Assembly (NCBI GenBank): GCA_013289825.1
Contig: JABCZF010000014.1
Coordinates: forward strand, 40,849-104,848
DNA from: Acidobacteriota bacterium
Lineage (GTDB): Bacteria > Acidobacteriota > Terriglobia > Acidiferrales > UBA7541
Reading direction: 5' to 3'
Length of the DNA stretch: 64,000 nucleotides
Part shown: positions 1 through 7,794 of the stretch, piece after piece
Layout of the letters: every line of letters starts with the position of its first letter
How positions within the stretch are numbered: the stretch's first letter is position 1
Translations under genes and position numbers: made by a program
The notes under the pieces: generated by a model
What the model saw: the letters and a program-made list of their open reading frames with translations, nothing else
The model's database searches: none
Told to the model about the DNA's origin: nothing

Positions 1-238
1 AGGTGTCGGCGTTCATCACAACCACGTGGGAGCCGTGAGAAATGTAGACGCGGCGCGCAGCGGCGTCGACGGTGAGATAGTCCCAGCCTTCGTCGCCGGG
101 GATAGAGACCGTTTTTACGACGTGATAGCCGGGAGATCCTGGAGCGGGCGCGGCGGCTCGTGACATTAGGCCAGCGCAGAGGATTGTCGCTACGGAGAGG
201 GCACCGAGGACCGTTAGTGCCGCAAAACTTTTACGCAT
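1..238 (-). CDS. Secreted YncE-like beta-propeller protein, N-terminal part only
   Basis: The window edge cuts this gene, so only about 79 codons are visible. They begin MRKSFAALTVLGALSVATIL, a signal peptide with a short basic n-region and a hydrophobic core. The mature part then shows a first blade of the type 'GDEGWDYLTVDAAARRVYISHGSHVVVMN' (quoted in part: GWDYLTVD and RVYISHGSHVVV). That is the pattern of YncE/NHL-like seven-bladed propellers, which are abundant exported proteins in Acidobacteriota. The substrate cannot be told. The gene lies downstream of the S9 peptidase on the same strand, with a gap of about 180 bases, so cotranscription is possible but not shown. Confidence 0.6.
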   Translation of the reverse strand, partial: MRKSFAALTVLGALSVATILCAGLMSRAAAPAPGSPGYHVVKTVSIPGDEGWDYLTVDAAARRVYISHGSHVVVMNADT

Positions 239-421
239 GGAAATTTCTCTCCTGGAAGAACTCGCCCTGGTTGCAAATGGGGCGCAGTTAGATATACAGG
301 GCGCAACCTAAACCCAAGATAAATGACCGTGGCTTTGAGCGCGAACTCGGCTTCAGCTTACGCGAGCCGGGCAAGCCCGGCCCGCACACGCCATGGAGAG
401 TTCGGAATTTTTTCGGACACA

Positions 422-2482
422 TTAGTTGGTCGCTTTGTGTTGTTGGAACCAACCGGCGACGTACAGCATTTTGGCGATGTGATGGCTGGGCCGGCGGCCG
501 ATGCCGTGTGGTTCTTCGGGGACGCGGACCAGCACGGTGTCAATATTGAGAAGCTTGAGGGCCGAATAAAACTGTTCGGCTTCGGAGATGGGGGTGCGAT
601 AGTCGGCTTCGCCCGTCATGACTAGAGTAGGCGTTTTAATCTTGGCTACTAGATTGGTGAGCGATCGCTGCATGTACTGGTCGGTGTTTTCCCAGGGATT
701 GCCGGGGAACCAATATTTCGCGGTCCAGGGAATGTCGGTGGTCAAAACGAAGCTGTACCAGTTGATGACCGGATAGAGACACGCCGCGGCACGAAAGCGT
801 TCCGTATGCTCGATGGTCCAAGCGGTGAGGACGCCGCCGCCGCTTCCGCCGGTGACGAAAAGATTGTTCGTGTCGATGTAGCCTTTGGCAACCACGGCGT
901 CGACACCACTGTTGAGGTCGGCGAAATCGTCGCCGGGATAGGCGTGGTGGATGAGGTTGGCGAATTCTTCGCCGTAGCTGGTGCTGCCGCGCGGATTGGT
1001 ATAGAGAACCACATAACCCATCGAAGCCCAGATTTGTTTTTCAAAATCGAAGCGGTCGCCGTAGTCGCCAAAGGGGCCGCCGTGAATTTCCAGGATGAGC
1101 GGATATTTTTTGGTGGCGTCAAAGTCGGGCGGTTCGACGATCCAGCCCTGGATTTTACGCCGGTCTTTTGCGGATTCATACGTGATTTCCTCGACGTGGC
1201 CCGGTTTTTTCTGCTCGAGCAATTCTTGATTGAGAGACGTGAGCACTTTCATGGCGCCCATGTTGCTGATGGCCACGTCGCCGGGGATGTCGGTGCGGCC
1301 ATAGGTGAAGGCGATGGGGCCGGCATGGGCTACGGAGAAAGAGCCTCCGCCGTACGCGCTGGTTGAGGCTGAGAGGTGATCGGCGATTTTCTTGGAAGTC
1401 CCGTCGGGAGACAGGAAGCCTATTTTGGTGTCGCCTTGCTCGTTGTATTGAAAGTAAACGCCGCTGTTGTCAGGCGCCCATACGGGACTTTGGATGTCGC
1501 GATCGAGTTTGTCGGAGATGGAGTGGGAAGCTGTGCCGTCGCGCTTCATTACGTAAAGCTTGGTGGTTTGATGGCCCTGATAGCGGTCGTCGAAGCCGGT
1601 GTAGGCAATCCATTTTCCGTCGGGAGAAACAGCGGGAGAATTGTCGGGGCCTTTGCGATTGGTGAGGGCGCGAAGCGAGCCGTCGGCCACGCTGAACTCG
1701 TAGATTTCTGTGTCGAAGACCTCGTGGTCGGATTCCGGGTGGCGATTGGCGGAGACCAGCAGAAACTTTCCGTCGGGAGTCCAGACCGCGCGGTTGGGTC
1801 CGAATTCGTTGCCGCCATTCGGGAAATTGCCGTTGGTGACTTGGCGCGCGGCGCCGCCTTCGGCGGAAACCACAAAAATCTGCATGAAGCCTGGCTTCAG
1901 ATAGCCTGCGCCGTTGAAGCGATACACGAGACGATCGTAAGCCGCCGCAGGTTCGGCCCACTTGGCCCCCGCGGGGGGCGTTGGCAGATCGGCGAGGTGA
2001 GGACCTGTGCCGAGAACGAGCGACGAGAAGGAGAGCATCTTTCCGTCCGGAGACCATTCGATGGCATCGGGAGATTGATCGAGATTGGTAATGCGGGCGG
2101 TTTGTCCGGAGTCCATCCAGCGTACATAGATTTGTTGCTTGCCATCGCTGTCGGATAGGTAGGCGAGGCGAGCGCCGTCGGGCGACCATCGCGGGGATGC
2201 GTCGTTGTGGTTGCCGGTGGTGAGCGGGCGGTGGTCGGTGCCGTCGGAATTCACGATCCAGAGATTCGAATAGCGGCGGTCGGTCATGGGATCAGCAAGG
2301 CGTCGCACATAGGCGATCCTTTTGCCGTCGGGCGAGATTTGAGGATCGCTGGGGAGCTGGATTTGAAATTCGTCCATCCCGGTAAGTTTGTGTGACGATT
2401 CTTGCGCTTCTAGAACGCTCGGGTGAATGATGAAAAGACTTGCGCTAGCGGCCAATGCCGAGACATATAGCTTGAATCTCAT
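422..2482 (-). CDS. Secreted S9-family prolyl oligopeptidase-like peptidase (acylaminoacyl peptidase/DPP type)
   Basis: This serine peptidase should cleave short peptides in the periplasm or outside the cell. The chosen ATG (MRFKLYVSAL) is preceded by GGGAGG at good spacing and opens a signal peptide of about 26 residues; an upstream in-frame extension lacks these features. Residues 30-400 form a propeller with repeated PD40/TolB motifs (SPDGKRIAYV, SPDGARLAYL, SPDGKMLSFS, TPDGKFLLVS, SPDGKWIAYT). The C-terminal alpha/beta hydrolase domain has the nucleophile in GGSGGG (Ser547), the acid in GEADYRTP (Asp627) and the base in EEPHGIGRR (His659). The catalytic triad is complete and the 686-residue length is normal for the family. 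Substrate preference is unknown. Confidence 0.92.
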   Translation of the reverse strand: MRFKLYVSALAASASLFIIHPSVLEAQESSHKLTGMDEFQIQLPSDPQISPDGKRIAYVRRLADPMTDRRYSNLWIVNSDGTDHRPLTTGNHNDASPRWSPDGARLAYLSDSDGKQQIYVRWMDSGQTARITNLDQSPDAIEWSPDGKMLSFSSLVLGTGPHLADLPTPPAGAKWAEPAAAYDRLVYRFNGAGYLKPGFMQIFVVSAEGGAARQVTNGNFPNGGNEFGPNRAVWTPDGKFLLVSANRHPESDHEVFDTEIYEFSVADGSLRALTNRKGPDNSPAVSPDGKWIAYTGFDDRYQGHQTTKLYVMKRDGTASHSISDKLDRDIQSPVWAPDNSGVYFQYNEQGDTKIGFLSPDGTSKKIADHLSASTSAYGGGSFSVAHAGPIAFTYGRTDIPGDVAISNMGAMKVLTSLNQELLEQKKPGHVEEITYESAKDRRKIQGWIVEPPDFDATKKYPLILEIHGGPFGDYGDRFDFEKQIWASMGYVVLYTNPRGSTSYGEEFANLIHHAYPGDDFADLNSGVDAVVAKGYIDTNNLFVTGGSGGGVLTAWTIEHTERFRAAACLYPVINWYSFVLTTDIPWTAKYWFPGNPWENTDQYMQRSLTNLVAKIKTPTLVMTGEADYRTPISEAEQFYSALKLLNIDTVLVRVPEEPHGIGRRPSHHIAKMLYVAGWFQQHKATN

Positions 2483-2700
2483 GCGTGGGGACCTCCCTGC
2501 TGCGGGGAGTAAACAATGAGAGGGAAGTTGTGTCAAGCCGCCAACAACCGAGCCTCCCGCTTTTGAGCATGACGGGTCGCTCGACTTGGGTGCGGGCAAT
2601 CAGGGCCCGGATTGGAAAAAGATCCCCTTTGAACGCAGCCAGCCGGGCGGGAAATATCACGTTTTCATGCAAGGCGCGAGTCACAGGTCCTTCATTACTC

Positions 2701-2736
2701 AAAAAACGTCGCCGGGACACGCCGCCGAGGGCGACG
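2701..2736 (-). terminator. Terminator-like hairpin on the minus strand, inside the intergenic region
   Basis: Read on the minus strand, the stem CGTCGCC / GGCGACG (16-base loop) is followed directly by six T. No minus-strand gene lies immediately upstream of it. It therefore either shields the peptidase gene from readthrough or ends a short transcript. Confidence 0.45.
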
Positions 2737-2934
2737 CTATCCGGGGCTATACAGATTGCGCATCGCTGGCATTTTAGAATGCCTCTTGGAAGGCCGATCC
2801 TGCCGCAAAGATCTATCTGCAATCCGACGCTCTCCCGGAATTCAATCACAGGCTCGTAAAACTCTCTCGCCGCTGACCGCTCGGGCTGACCGGTAGGGTT
2901 CCTCAGCTTTTCCACACGCTGCTCGGGGGAGTCC

Positions 2935-2970
2935 TTCCGTACCATTGACGGTATTACCACCCAGTACGGA
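2935..2970. promoter_or_regulatory. 8-bp inverted repeat upstream of the next gene
   Basis: TTCCGTAC and its exact complement GTACGGAA are separated by 20 bases and end 13 bases before the ATG of the following gene. It may be an operator or a hairpin in the 5' leader that could affect ribosome access. No adjacent regulator is obvious. Confidence 0.3.
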
Positions 2971-2983
2971 AACTAAGTGTCGT

Positions 2984-3367
2984 ATGGCTCGCTATTCTGC
3001 TTTCCTTGGGCGCAAGGTTGAAGTGCAATACCGCGCCGGAGACATCCTTTTGCCTGCGTCCGGCACGTTCGTTGCGGATTCGGGTCGCTCCATCTTTCTC
3101 GAGCAGAAGTTCGAGCAGCGTGGCTCGCAGAAGCATTTCCGGTGGGAGATTCCCTACCAATACATCATTCGACTTGAAGAGAAAAAGGAGCCGTCCCCGG
3201 AGCCTTCTGCGAGTAGCTCTAGCTCTCCAGCTCCCGCAGCCGCTCCTAGCGCTGAGACCTCGGCTTCCAACGCTGATCCTCCGGTGCGCAACTCCGCCAG
3301 CAGCTTAAGCTCCGGCGGCGCTGCCCCCGCGATCCTTCCACTTCAGAATCGTCCCAAGACCGCCTGA
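2984..3367 (+). CDS. Small hypothetical protein with Ser/Pro/Ala-rich tail
   Basis: The first 65 residues (MARYSAFLGRKVEVQYRAGD...) look like a compact beta-rich domain: alternating hydrophobics, RKVEVQYRAG, GTFVADSGRSIFLE and PYQYIIRLEE. The remaining 60 residues are low-complexity Ser, Pro and Ala, probably disordered. There is no signal peptide, so it is likely cytoplasmic. The ATG was chosen because the folded part begins there; an in-frame upstream extension looks like noise. The function is not recognised. The N-terminal domain looks real because it has normal composition next to a strongly biased tail. Confidence 0.6.
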   Translation: MARYSAFLGRKVEVQYRAGDILLPASGTFVADSGRSIFLEQKFEQRGSQKHFRWEIPYQYIIRLEEKKEPSPEPSASSSSSPAPAAAPSAETSASNADPPVRNSASSLSSGGAAPAILPLQNRPKTA

Positions 3368-3498
3368 CGTTAGGGGTGCGCCGAACCCTCGGCAACACTC
3401 TTTCGCGGCGATTCGGTTACAATCAACCCGCTGTCCACCCCTAATATTTTGGCCGCGATGGACCGCCTTCAGGCAGCGTCGCGCGCAGGAGGCTTTTC

Positions 3499-4473
3499 GT
3501 GACCAGCGATACCCGTCCCCAGACCAACATGGGACCCGCAGTCAAAATCGGCCCAGGCGTGAATCCCAGCCCAACGCGAATCATTGGTCCCGGCTCAAAA
3601 GTTGGATTGATTGGGCTGGGCCTGATGGGCCGGCCGATGGGTTTGAATCTCTTGAAAGCGGGGTATTCCTTGACGGTCTGGAACCGGACCGCCTCGCGCG
3701 CCGAATCGCTTGTGGCCGCCGGCGCCAAGCTCGCCAAGTCACCCGAGGAGGTCGCTGGGGCCTCAGACGCGCTCATAACCATCGTGAGCGATCCGCCGGC
3801 CCTCGAGGGGGTCCTTTGGGGCGACTCCGGCTCCCGCCAAGGCGCCGGTGCCCTGGGATCTTTACGGCCAGGTAGCATTTACATGGATTCGAGCACTGTT
3901 TCACCTGCCTTGGCGCGCAAGATTGCGGCGGCTTCGACGGAGCGCCAGGTCGGGTTTTTGGACGCTCCGGTGACCGGTGGCACTTGGGGCGCTGAAAAAG
4001 GGGAACTGGTTTTCATGGTAGGCGGCGACGCCGAAGTTCTCAAGGATGCCGAACCGATCCTTAGTGTGATGGGAAAGCGGTGGTTTCATCTGGGCCCAAA
4101 CGGCGCAGGGCAGACCATCAAGCTGGCGATGAACCTTATCCTGGCGCTGCAGGTGGATGCCTTGGCAGAAGCCCTGGCTTTAGTCACTGCCGCGGGGTTC
4201 GAGGGCGAGAAGCTCGTCGAGGTTTTGCAATCCAGTATGGCTCGGGCTGCCGTTTTGGACGTCAAGGCACCGCTGCTCCTCAAGGGCGAATACCCACCCA
4301 GCTTCCCCCTGCGCCTAATGCACAAGGATATGGGCTTGGCGCTGGAGCTTGCCAAGGAGGCTGGTGTGGCCCTGCCCGCTGCGGCGGCGGCCTACGGCAC
4401 CTATTCCGCGGTCAAGGCGGCCGCCAAGCAAGACCTGGACTACGCTGCGGTAATGAAGTTCTGGAAGCCCTGA
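3499..4473 (+). CDS. NAD(P)-dependent beta-hydroxyacid dehydrogenase (3-hydroxyisobutyrate dehydrogenase family)
   Basis: It should oxidise a beta-hydroxyacid, or reduce the matching semialdehyde, with NAD(P). Translation starts at GTG, with AGGAGG six bases upstream. After about 33 variable residues comes the Rossmann motif GLIGLGLMGRPMG, the family fingerprint. The substrate loop DAPVTGGTWGAEKG is at about 156-167, and the catalytic lysine lies in GAGQTIKLAMNL (Lys208). The C-terminal helical domain is complete. Length (324 aa) is typical apart from the N-terminal extension. Neighbours are unrelated, so the substrate (3-hydroxyisobutyrate, tartronate semialdehyde or glyoxylate/succinic semialdehyde) cannot be chosen. 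Confidence 0.9.
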   Translation: MTSDTRPQTNMGPAVKIGPGVNPSPTRIIGPGSKVGLIGLGLMGRPMGLNLLKAGYSLTVWNRTASRAESLVAAGAKLAKSPEEVAGASDALITIVSDPPALEGVLWGDSGSRQGAGALGSLRPGSIYMDSSTVSPALARKIAAASTERQVGFLDAPVTGGTWGAEKGELVFMVGGDAEVLKDAEPILSVMGKRWFHLGPNGAGQTIKLAMNLILALQVDALAEALALVTAAGFEGEKLVEVLQSSMARAAVLDVKAPLLLKGEYPPSFPLRLMHKDMGLALELAKEAGVALPAAAAAYGTYSAVKAAAKQDLDYAAVMKFWKP

Positions 4474-4574
4474 GCCCCGTGCACTGACTCCGCTTGGGTG
4501 TTAGGTGGGGAAGAGGAGGGCAAGCCGCGCTTTGGGACGCATGGCGATCCAGGACGCAACTTCTTCAGCCTATC

Positions 4575-4979
4575 TCAGATCGAGCGAACGGCTGCACGCT
4601 CGTCAAGATCGAGCGAAAGATTCTGATCGAGGAGCACCGCAACATAGCGCGAACAGGTCTTCCTCTCCGCGGAGGCCCAGGCAGATAGCGCAGGCTGGAT
4701 TGACCGGCAGACCACCTCCAGCCTCTCCACCATCCGGTAGTAACCCCTTACCTCATGTAGCCACGGCGTCCCATTTTTCAGCCGCGGAGAAAGCTCGCAA
4801 AGCCCCAGGAGTTTGCCAAAGTCGTTGGCCCCGATGGTTTCGGCGTCGATGCCGGTTGCCGCGTGCAAAGAATCCGAGATGGGCTGGTTGGCGGTCGTCA
4901 GCCAGATCATGCGCCACTGGCTGATGGCGAATTGCACCAGCGCCAGCACGGAGAACGCGAGAATGAGGACCGCAGTCAT
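4575..4979 (-). CDS. Hypothetical membrane-anchored protein
   Basis: The 134-residue product starts MTAVLILAFSVLALVQFAIS, one N-terminal transmembrane helix or uncleaved signal anchor. A soluble region follows with a plausible mixed helical pattern (ATGIDAETIGANDFGKLLGL, RGYYRMVERLEV). It is convergent with the dehydrogenase. The ribosome site is weak (AAGAAAAGG). No family is recognised. It is kept because the hydrophobic pattern and the amphipathic C-terminal region look like a real protein and no better ORF covers the stretch. Confidence 0.55.
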   Translation of the reverse strand: MTAVLILAFSVLALVQFAISQWRMIWLTTANQPISDSLHAATGIDAETIGANDFGKLLGLCELSPRLKNGTPWLHEVRGYYRMVERLEVVCRSIQPALSAWASAERKTCSRYVAVLLDQNLSLDLDERAAVRSI

Positions 4980-5254
4980 GGCCTTTTCTTGTCAGCATCA
5001 GTTTGCCAACACCATCCACAGTTTCCTATAGAACCGCCGTACCACGGGTGCGGTACGCGTCGGGCAGCCAGAAGCGGGTGCTTTTTTTCGAAGGTCGGAG
5101 CGCCGGGCCATTTCTCTTCCTGCACGCGGTGCGTGCGCTGTCAATCGTTACCCCCAAGCAACTTCCGCGCTGGAAGTTCTCGGAAGGCCTTGACCGCTCG
5201 GTGGGCTCACTCTAGGGTAGAGTATAACGGTCGTTGCACGGGCTGCCCCCTCTC

Positions 5255-6082
5255 ATGGACGTCCAACAAAACCAGGCTAACTCGTCTCTCGAAGCCAACA
5301 GCGATCAAGCGATCGCGGATAACCTGCGTCAAATTGAGAAGAGGGATTGGTGGGTCTGGGGAAATTCGATTTTTGTCATGCTGCTCCTTACCGGAGCGCT
5401 CATTTCCTTCACCCTGCCCTCTCTTTCGCATGGAGCGGAGCCCCTTTTCAAGATCAAGGTTACGGAAGCCATTTTTGGTCTGGTGGTCCTCGTTGTTCTA
5501 TTCAATGTCTACACCATCTACCAGCAAGTGCTCATCAAACGGCTCAGGCGCCAGCTTGCGGAAAAGCAGCATCACTCCATGATCTTACGCGAGCTCGCTA
5601 TGATTGACGCCTTGACTGGTCTTTATAACCGGAGGTTTGCCGAGCAAAGGCTCGCGGCGGAAGTGGCGCGCTCGGCTCGCAAGGGGCATCCGTTGACCGT
5701 CGTGTTCCTGGATCTCGACGAGTTCAAGCACATCAACGACACCTACGGTCACCCTGCCGGGGATTTGGTGCTGCAGGAATTTGCCGCCGCCCTCAATCGC
5801 GCCATCCGCGGAGGCGATCTGGCCGTCCGCATGGGTGGAGACGAGTTTCTCCTGATTCTTCCGGAATGCAATCACGAGCAATTGCAGCTGGTCCTGAAGC
5901 GGCTTGGTGCTCTCGAAGTGGCCTGGGAAGGCCGAAAATTTCCTGTAAGGTATTCCGCTGGCTGGAAGGAATATGCGTCGGGGGACCGGGCGGAAACGAT
6001 GGTCGCCGCCGCCGATCAGGCCCTCTACGCCAGCAAGCGCGCGGCCAAGAATTCTCCCCTGCCGGACCTCGTCCCGGTCTGA
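5255..6082 (+). CDS. Membrane-anchored diguanylate cyclase (GGDEF)
   Basis: It makes cyclic di-GMP from two GTP. Two transmembrane helices (about residues 33-55 and 72-94) flank a short periplasmic segment. A linker helix (KRLRRQLAEKQHHSMILREL) leads to the GGDEF domain with DALTGLYNRR, FLDLDEFKHINDTYGH and an intact GGDEF at 194-198. An inhibitory I-site RGGD sits five residues before the active site, so product feedback is expected. A TTG seven codons upstream is in frame, but the ATG (MDVQQ) is preferred. The periplasmic part is too short for a known sensor fold. A PilZ effector gene lies 15 kb away in the window. Confidence 0.93.
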   Translation: MDVQQNQANSSLEANSDQAIADNLRQIEKRDWWVWGNSIFVMLLLTGALISFTLPSLSHGAEPLFKIKVTEAIFGLVVLVVLFNVYTIYQQVLIKRLRRQLAEKQHHSMILRELAMIDALTGLYNRRFAEQRLAAEVARSARKGHPLTVVFLDLDEFKHINDTYGHPAGDLVLQEFAAALNRAIRGGDLAVRMGGDEFLLILPECNHEQLQLVLKRLGALEVAWEGRKFPVRYSAGWKEYASGDRAETMVAAADQALYASKRAAKNSPLPDLVPV

Positions 6083-6317
6083 GTCCTCGAACGCTGGCCC
6101 TCAGAATTCACTAGGTGTGTTCGGGCACCCCACGCACCTGCGCTGTTTATTGGGTTGCTCCCCGGCTTTCCTGATGCGCTGGCGTGGCGGGCCTTTCCGA
6201 TGATATAGAATGCCTCTGGTCTTCGGGAGTTCCCGCGCAAAGTTGCCAATCCCGGCGCAACGGAACTCGGGCGGTTGCACGGCAGCGAAAGTTTGGTGTA
6301 TCGGGAGGGTTCAAGAA

Positions 6318-6983
6318 ATGTTGCGGGGGAAAAAATCATTGGTGCGTTCTGGCGCGCTCTCGCTTGTCATGGTGCTGGGCGTAGCTGTCGTCCTCGCGCA
6401 GGTGAACGACTTGGGCATATTCACGAATGAGGGCAGTGTGGGGCCAACGCCGCCGGGCTCGAAGGCCCGCTATGACGCATCGAAAAGGGAATACCGCATC
6501 ACCGGAGGGGGCGCGAATATGTGGGGCGCTTCCGATGCGTTTTATTTCGTTTGGAAAAGAGCGTCCGGCGATCTAACGATTACCGCCGATATCCAGTGGG
6601 TCGGTGCGAGCGCCGCGGAGCACCGCAAAGCCGTGCTGATGGTGCGCCAGAGTCTCGAACCCGGATCGCCCTATGCAGACGCGGTTTCTCACGGCAATGG
6701 GCTTACTTCCCTGCAGTTCCGTGGCGCGCCGAGCGAACAGACCTATCAGATCGTCGCCGCGGAAGATGGACCGTCGCGGCTGCGCATGGTCAAAAAAGGC
6801 AGCCGCTTCACCATGTATTTCGGCAAGCCTGGCGAGGAATGGAAGCCTTCCGGCCCTGTTGAATTTGTAACCCTCGAAGAGCCGTTCTACGTCGGGCTGG
6901 GAGTGTGTTCGCATGTTGCGAGCACACTGGAGACCGCCATTTTCTCCAACGTAAAGCTGGAAGAAAGCGCGGCAGCAAAATAG
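6318..6983 (+). CDS. Secreted concanavalin-like (DUF1349-type) protein
   Basis: The ATG follows GGGAGGG at about eight bases and opens a signal peptide (SLVMVLGVAVVLAQV). The mature region carries the pattern of regulation-of-amylase/DUF1349 lectin-like sandwiches: WKRASGDLTITADIQWVG, HRKAVLMVRQSL, SLQFRGAPSEQTYQIV and FYVGLGVCSHVASTLETAIFSNV. Such domains bind or present carbohydrate, or form part of larger TolB-like secreted proteins. Here it stands alone at 221 aa. No catalytic residue is evident. Confidence 0.7.
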   Translation: MLRGKKSLVRSGALSLVMVLGVAVVLAQVNDLGIFTNEGSVGPTPPGSKARYDASKREYRITGGGANMWGASDAFYFVWKRASGDLTITADIQWVGASAAEHRKAVLMVRQSLEPGSPYADAVSHGNGLTSLQFRGAPSEQTYQIVAAEDGPSRLRMVKKGSRFTMYFGKPGEEWKPSGPVEFVTLEEPFYVGLGVCSHVASTLETAIFSNVKLEESAAAK

Positions 6984-7009
6984 GCCGCTATGCTGACAAG
7001 GAGGGACTC

Positions 7010-7726
7010 ATGCCTAGCGTCAGTTCCGTCATGGCCGAGCTGAAAAAGAGGGGAACTGAGAAAACGCGCAAAATCTACGCGCGGCATGGCATGGCCACGG
7101 ACAATATGTTCGGGGTGAGCGTCGCTGACCTCAAGGTTATCGCCAAAACGATTAAAGGACAGCAGGTTCTGGCTTATGAACTCTACGCCACGGGCAACAT
7201 GGATGCGATGTACCTCGCCGGAATGGTGGCGGACGGCTCTCAAATGCTCCCAAAACAATTGCATGAGTGGGTCGAGGGCGCGAAAAATCTGCAGATGATT
7301 GGCGAATACACCGTGCCCTGGGTGACGGTGGAGAATCCTCACGCGCGCGACTTGGCCATGCAGTGGATCAAGTCAAAGAAAGAACACGTGGCGTCCTCGG
7401 GTTGGTCGACGTACTCCGGACTGGTTGCTACGAAACCGGACGACGCGTTGGATCTCCGGGAAATCTCGAGCCTACTCGGCGCGGCAGTCAAAGGAATCAA
7501 GAGCGCGAAAAATCGCGTCCGCTACACCATGAACGGTTTTGTCATCTCCGTGGGGAGTTACGTCAAGCCGTTAGCGAAACAAGCCAAAGCCGCGGCTCGT
7601 CAAATCGGCGTCGTTTCCGTGGATCTGGGCGATACCGCGTGCCATGTGCCGCCGGCCACTGCGTACATCGAAAAAATCGAGGCAGCCGGCCGGGTCGGCC
7701 AGAAACGAAAAACAATCCGCTGCTAG
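7010..7726 (+). CDS. AlkD-like DNA alkylation repair protein (HEAT-repeat glycosylase family)
   Basis: The family (COG4912) removes N3- and N7-alkylated purines by a base-flipping-free mechanism on an all-helical HEAT-like scaffold. The ATG has AAGGAGGG a few bases upstream; an in-frame extension into the previous gene is rejected. Family landmarks are MAELKKRGTEKTRKIYARHG, FGVSVADLKVIAKTIKG, WIKSKKEHVASSGWSTYSGLV and the repeated amphipathic helices. The C-terminal quarter (HVPPATAYIEKIEAAGRVGQKRKTIRC) is typical of a subfamily fused to a basic tail. Whether this member is a glycosylase or only binds DNA cannot be told from sequence. It follows the secreted gene by 26 bases. Confidence 0.82.
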   Translation: MPSVSSVMAELKKRGTEKTRKIYARHGMATDNMFGVSVADLKVIAKTIKGQQVLAYELYATGNMDAMYLAGMVADGSQMLPKQLHEWVEGAKNLQMIGEYTVPWVTVENPHARDLAMQWIKSKKEHVASSGWSTYSGLVATKPDDALDLREISSLLGAAVKGIKSAKNRVRYTMNGFVISVGSYVKPLAKQAKAAARQIGVVSVDLGDTACHVPPATAYIEKIEAAGRVGQKRKTIRC

Positions 7727-7747
7727 GCCGGGAACACCTTAGCCGGC

Positions 7748-7776
7748 AACCGCAAGGTAGACGAACGTTTGCGGTT
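7748..7776. terminator. Possible bidirectional terminator hairpin between convergent genes
   Basis: AACCGCAA and its exact complement TTGCGGTT are separated by 13 bases, in the 68-base gap between the convergent alkylation-repair and acylase genes. Neither side has a clear T-run, so termination by this hairpin is uncertain. Confidence 0.35.
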
Positions 7777-7794
7777 TCGCTGGCGGAGAGCAAC

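Larger units (their letters stand above)
2483..2983. other. Divergent intergenic region, no convincing gene
   Basis: This 500-base stretch separates the S9 peptidase from the next plus-strand gene. ORFs across it have no recognisable motif and run into the peptidase start. It holds two structured elements listed separately: a minus-strand terminator-like hairpin and an 8-bp inverted repeat before the plus-strand gene. Promoters of both flanking genes must lie here, but no convincing -35/-10 pair was found. Confidence 0.6.

Noticed and set aside
2445..2960. A 171-codon minus-strand ORF with a CQRC motif
   Set aside because: It overlaps the start of the S9 peptidase in another frame and contains a terminator-like hairpin. 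No ribosome site or known domain.
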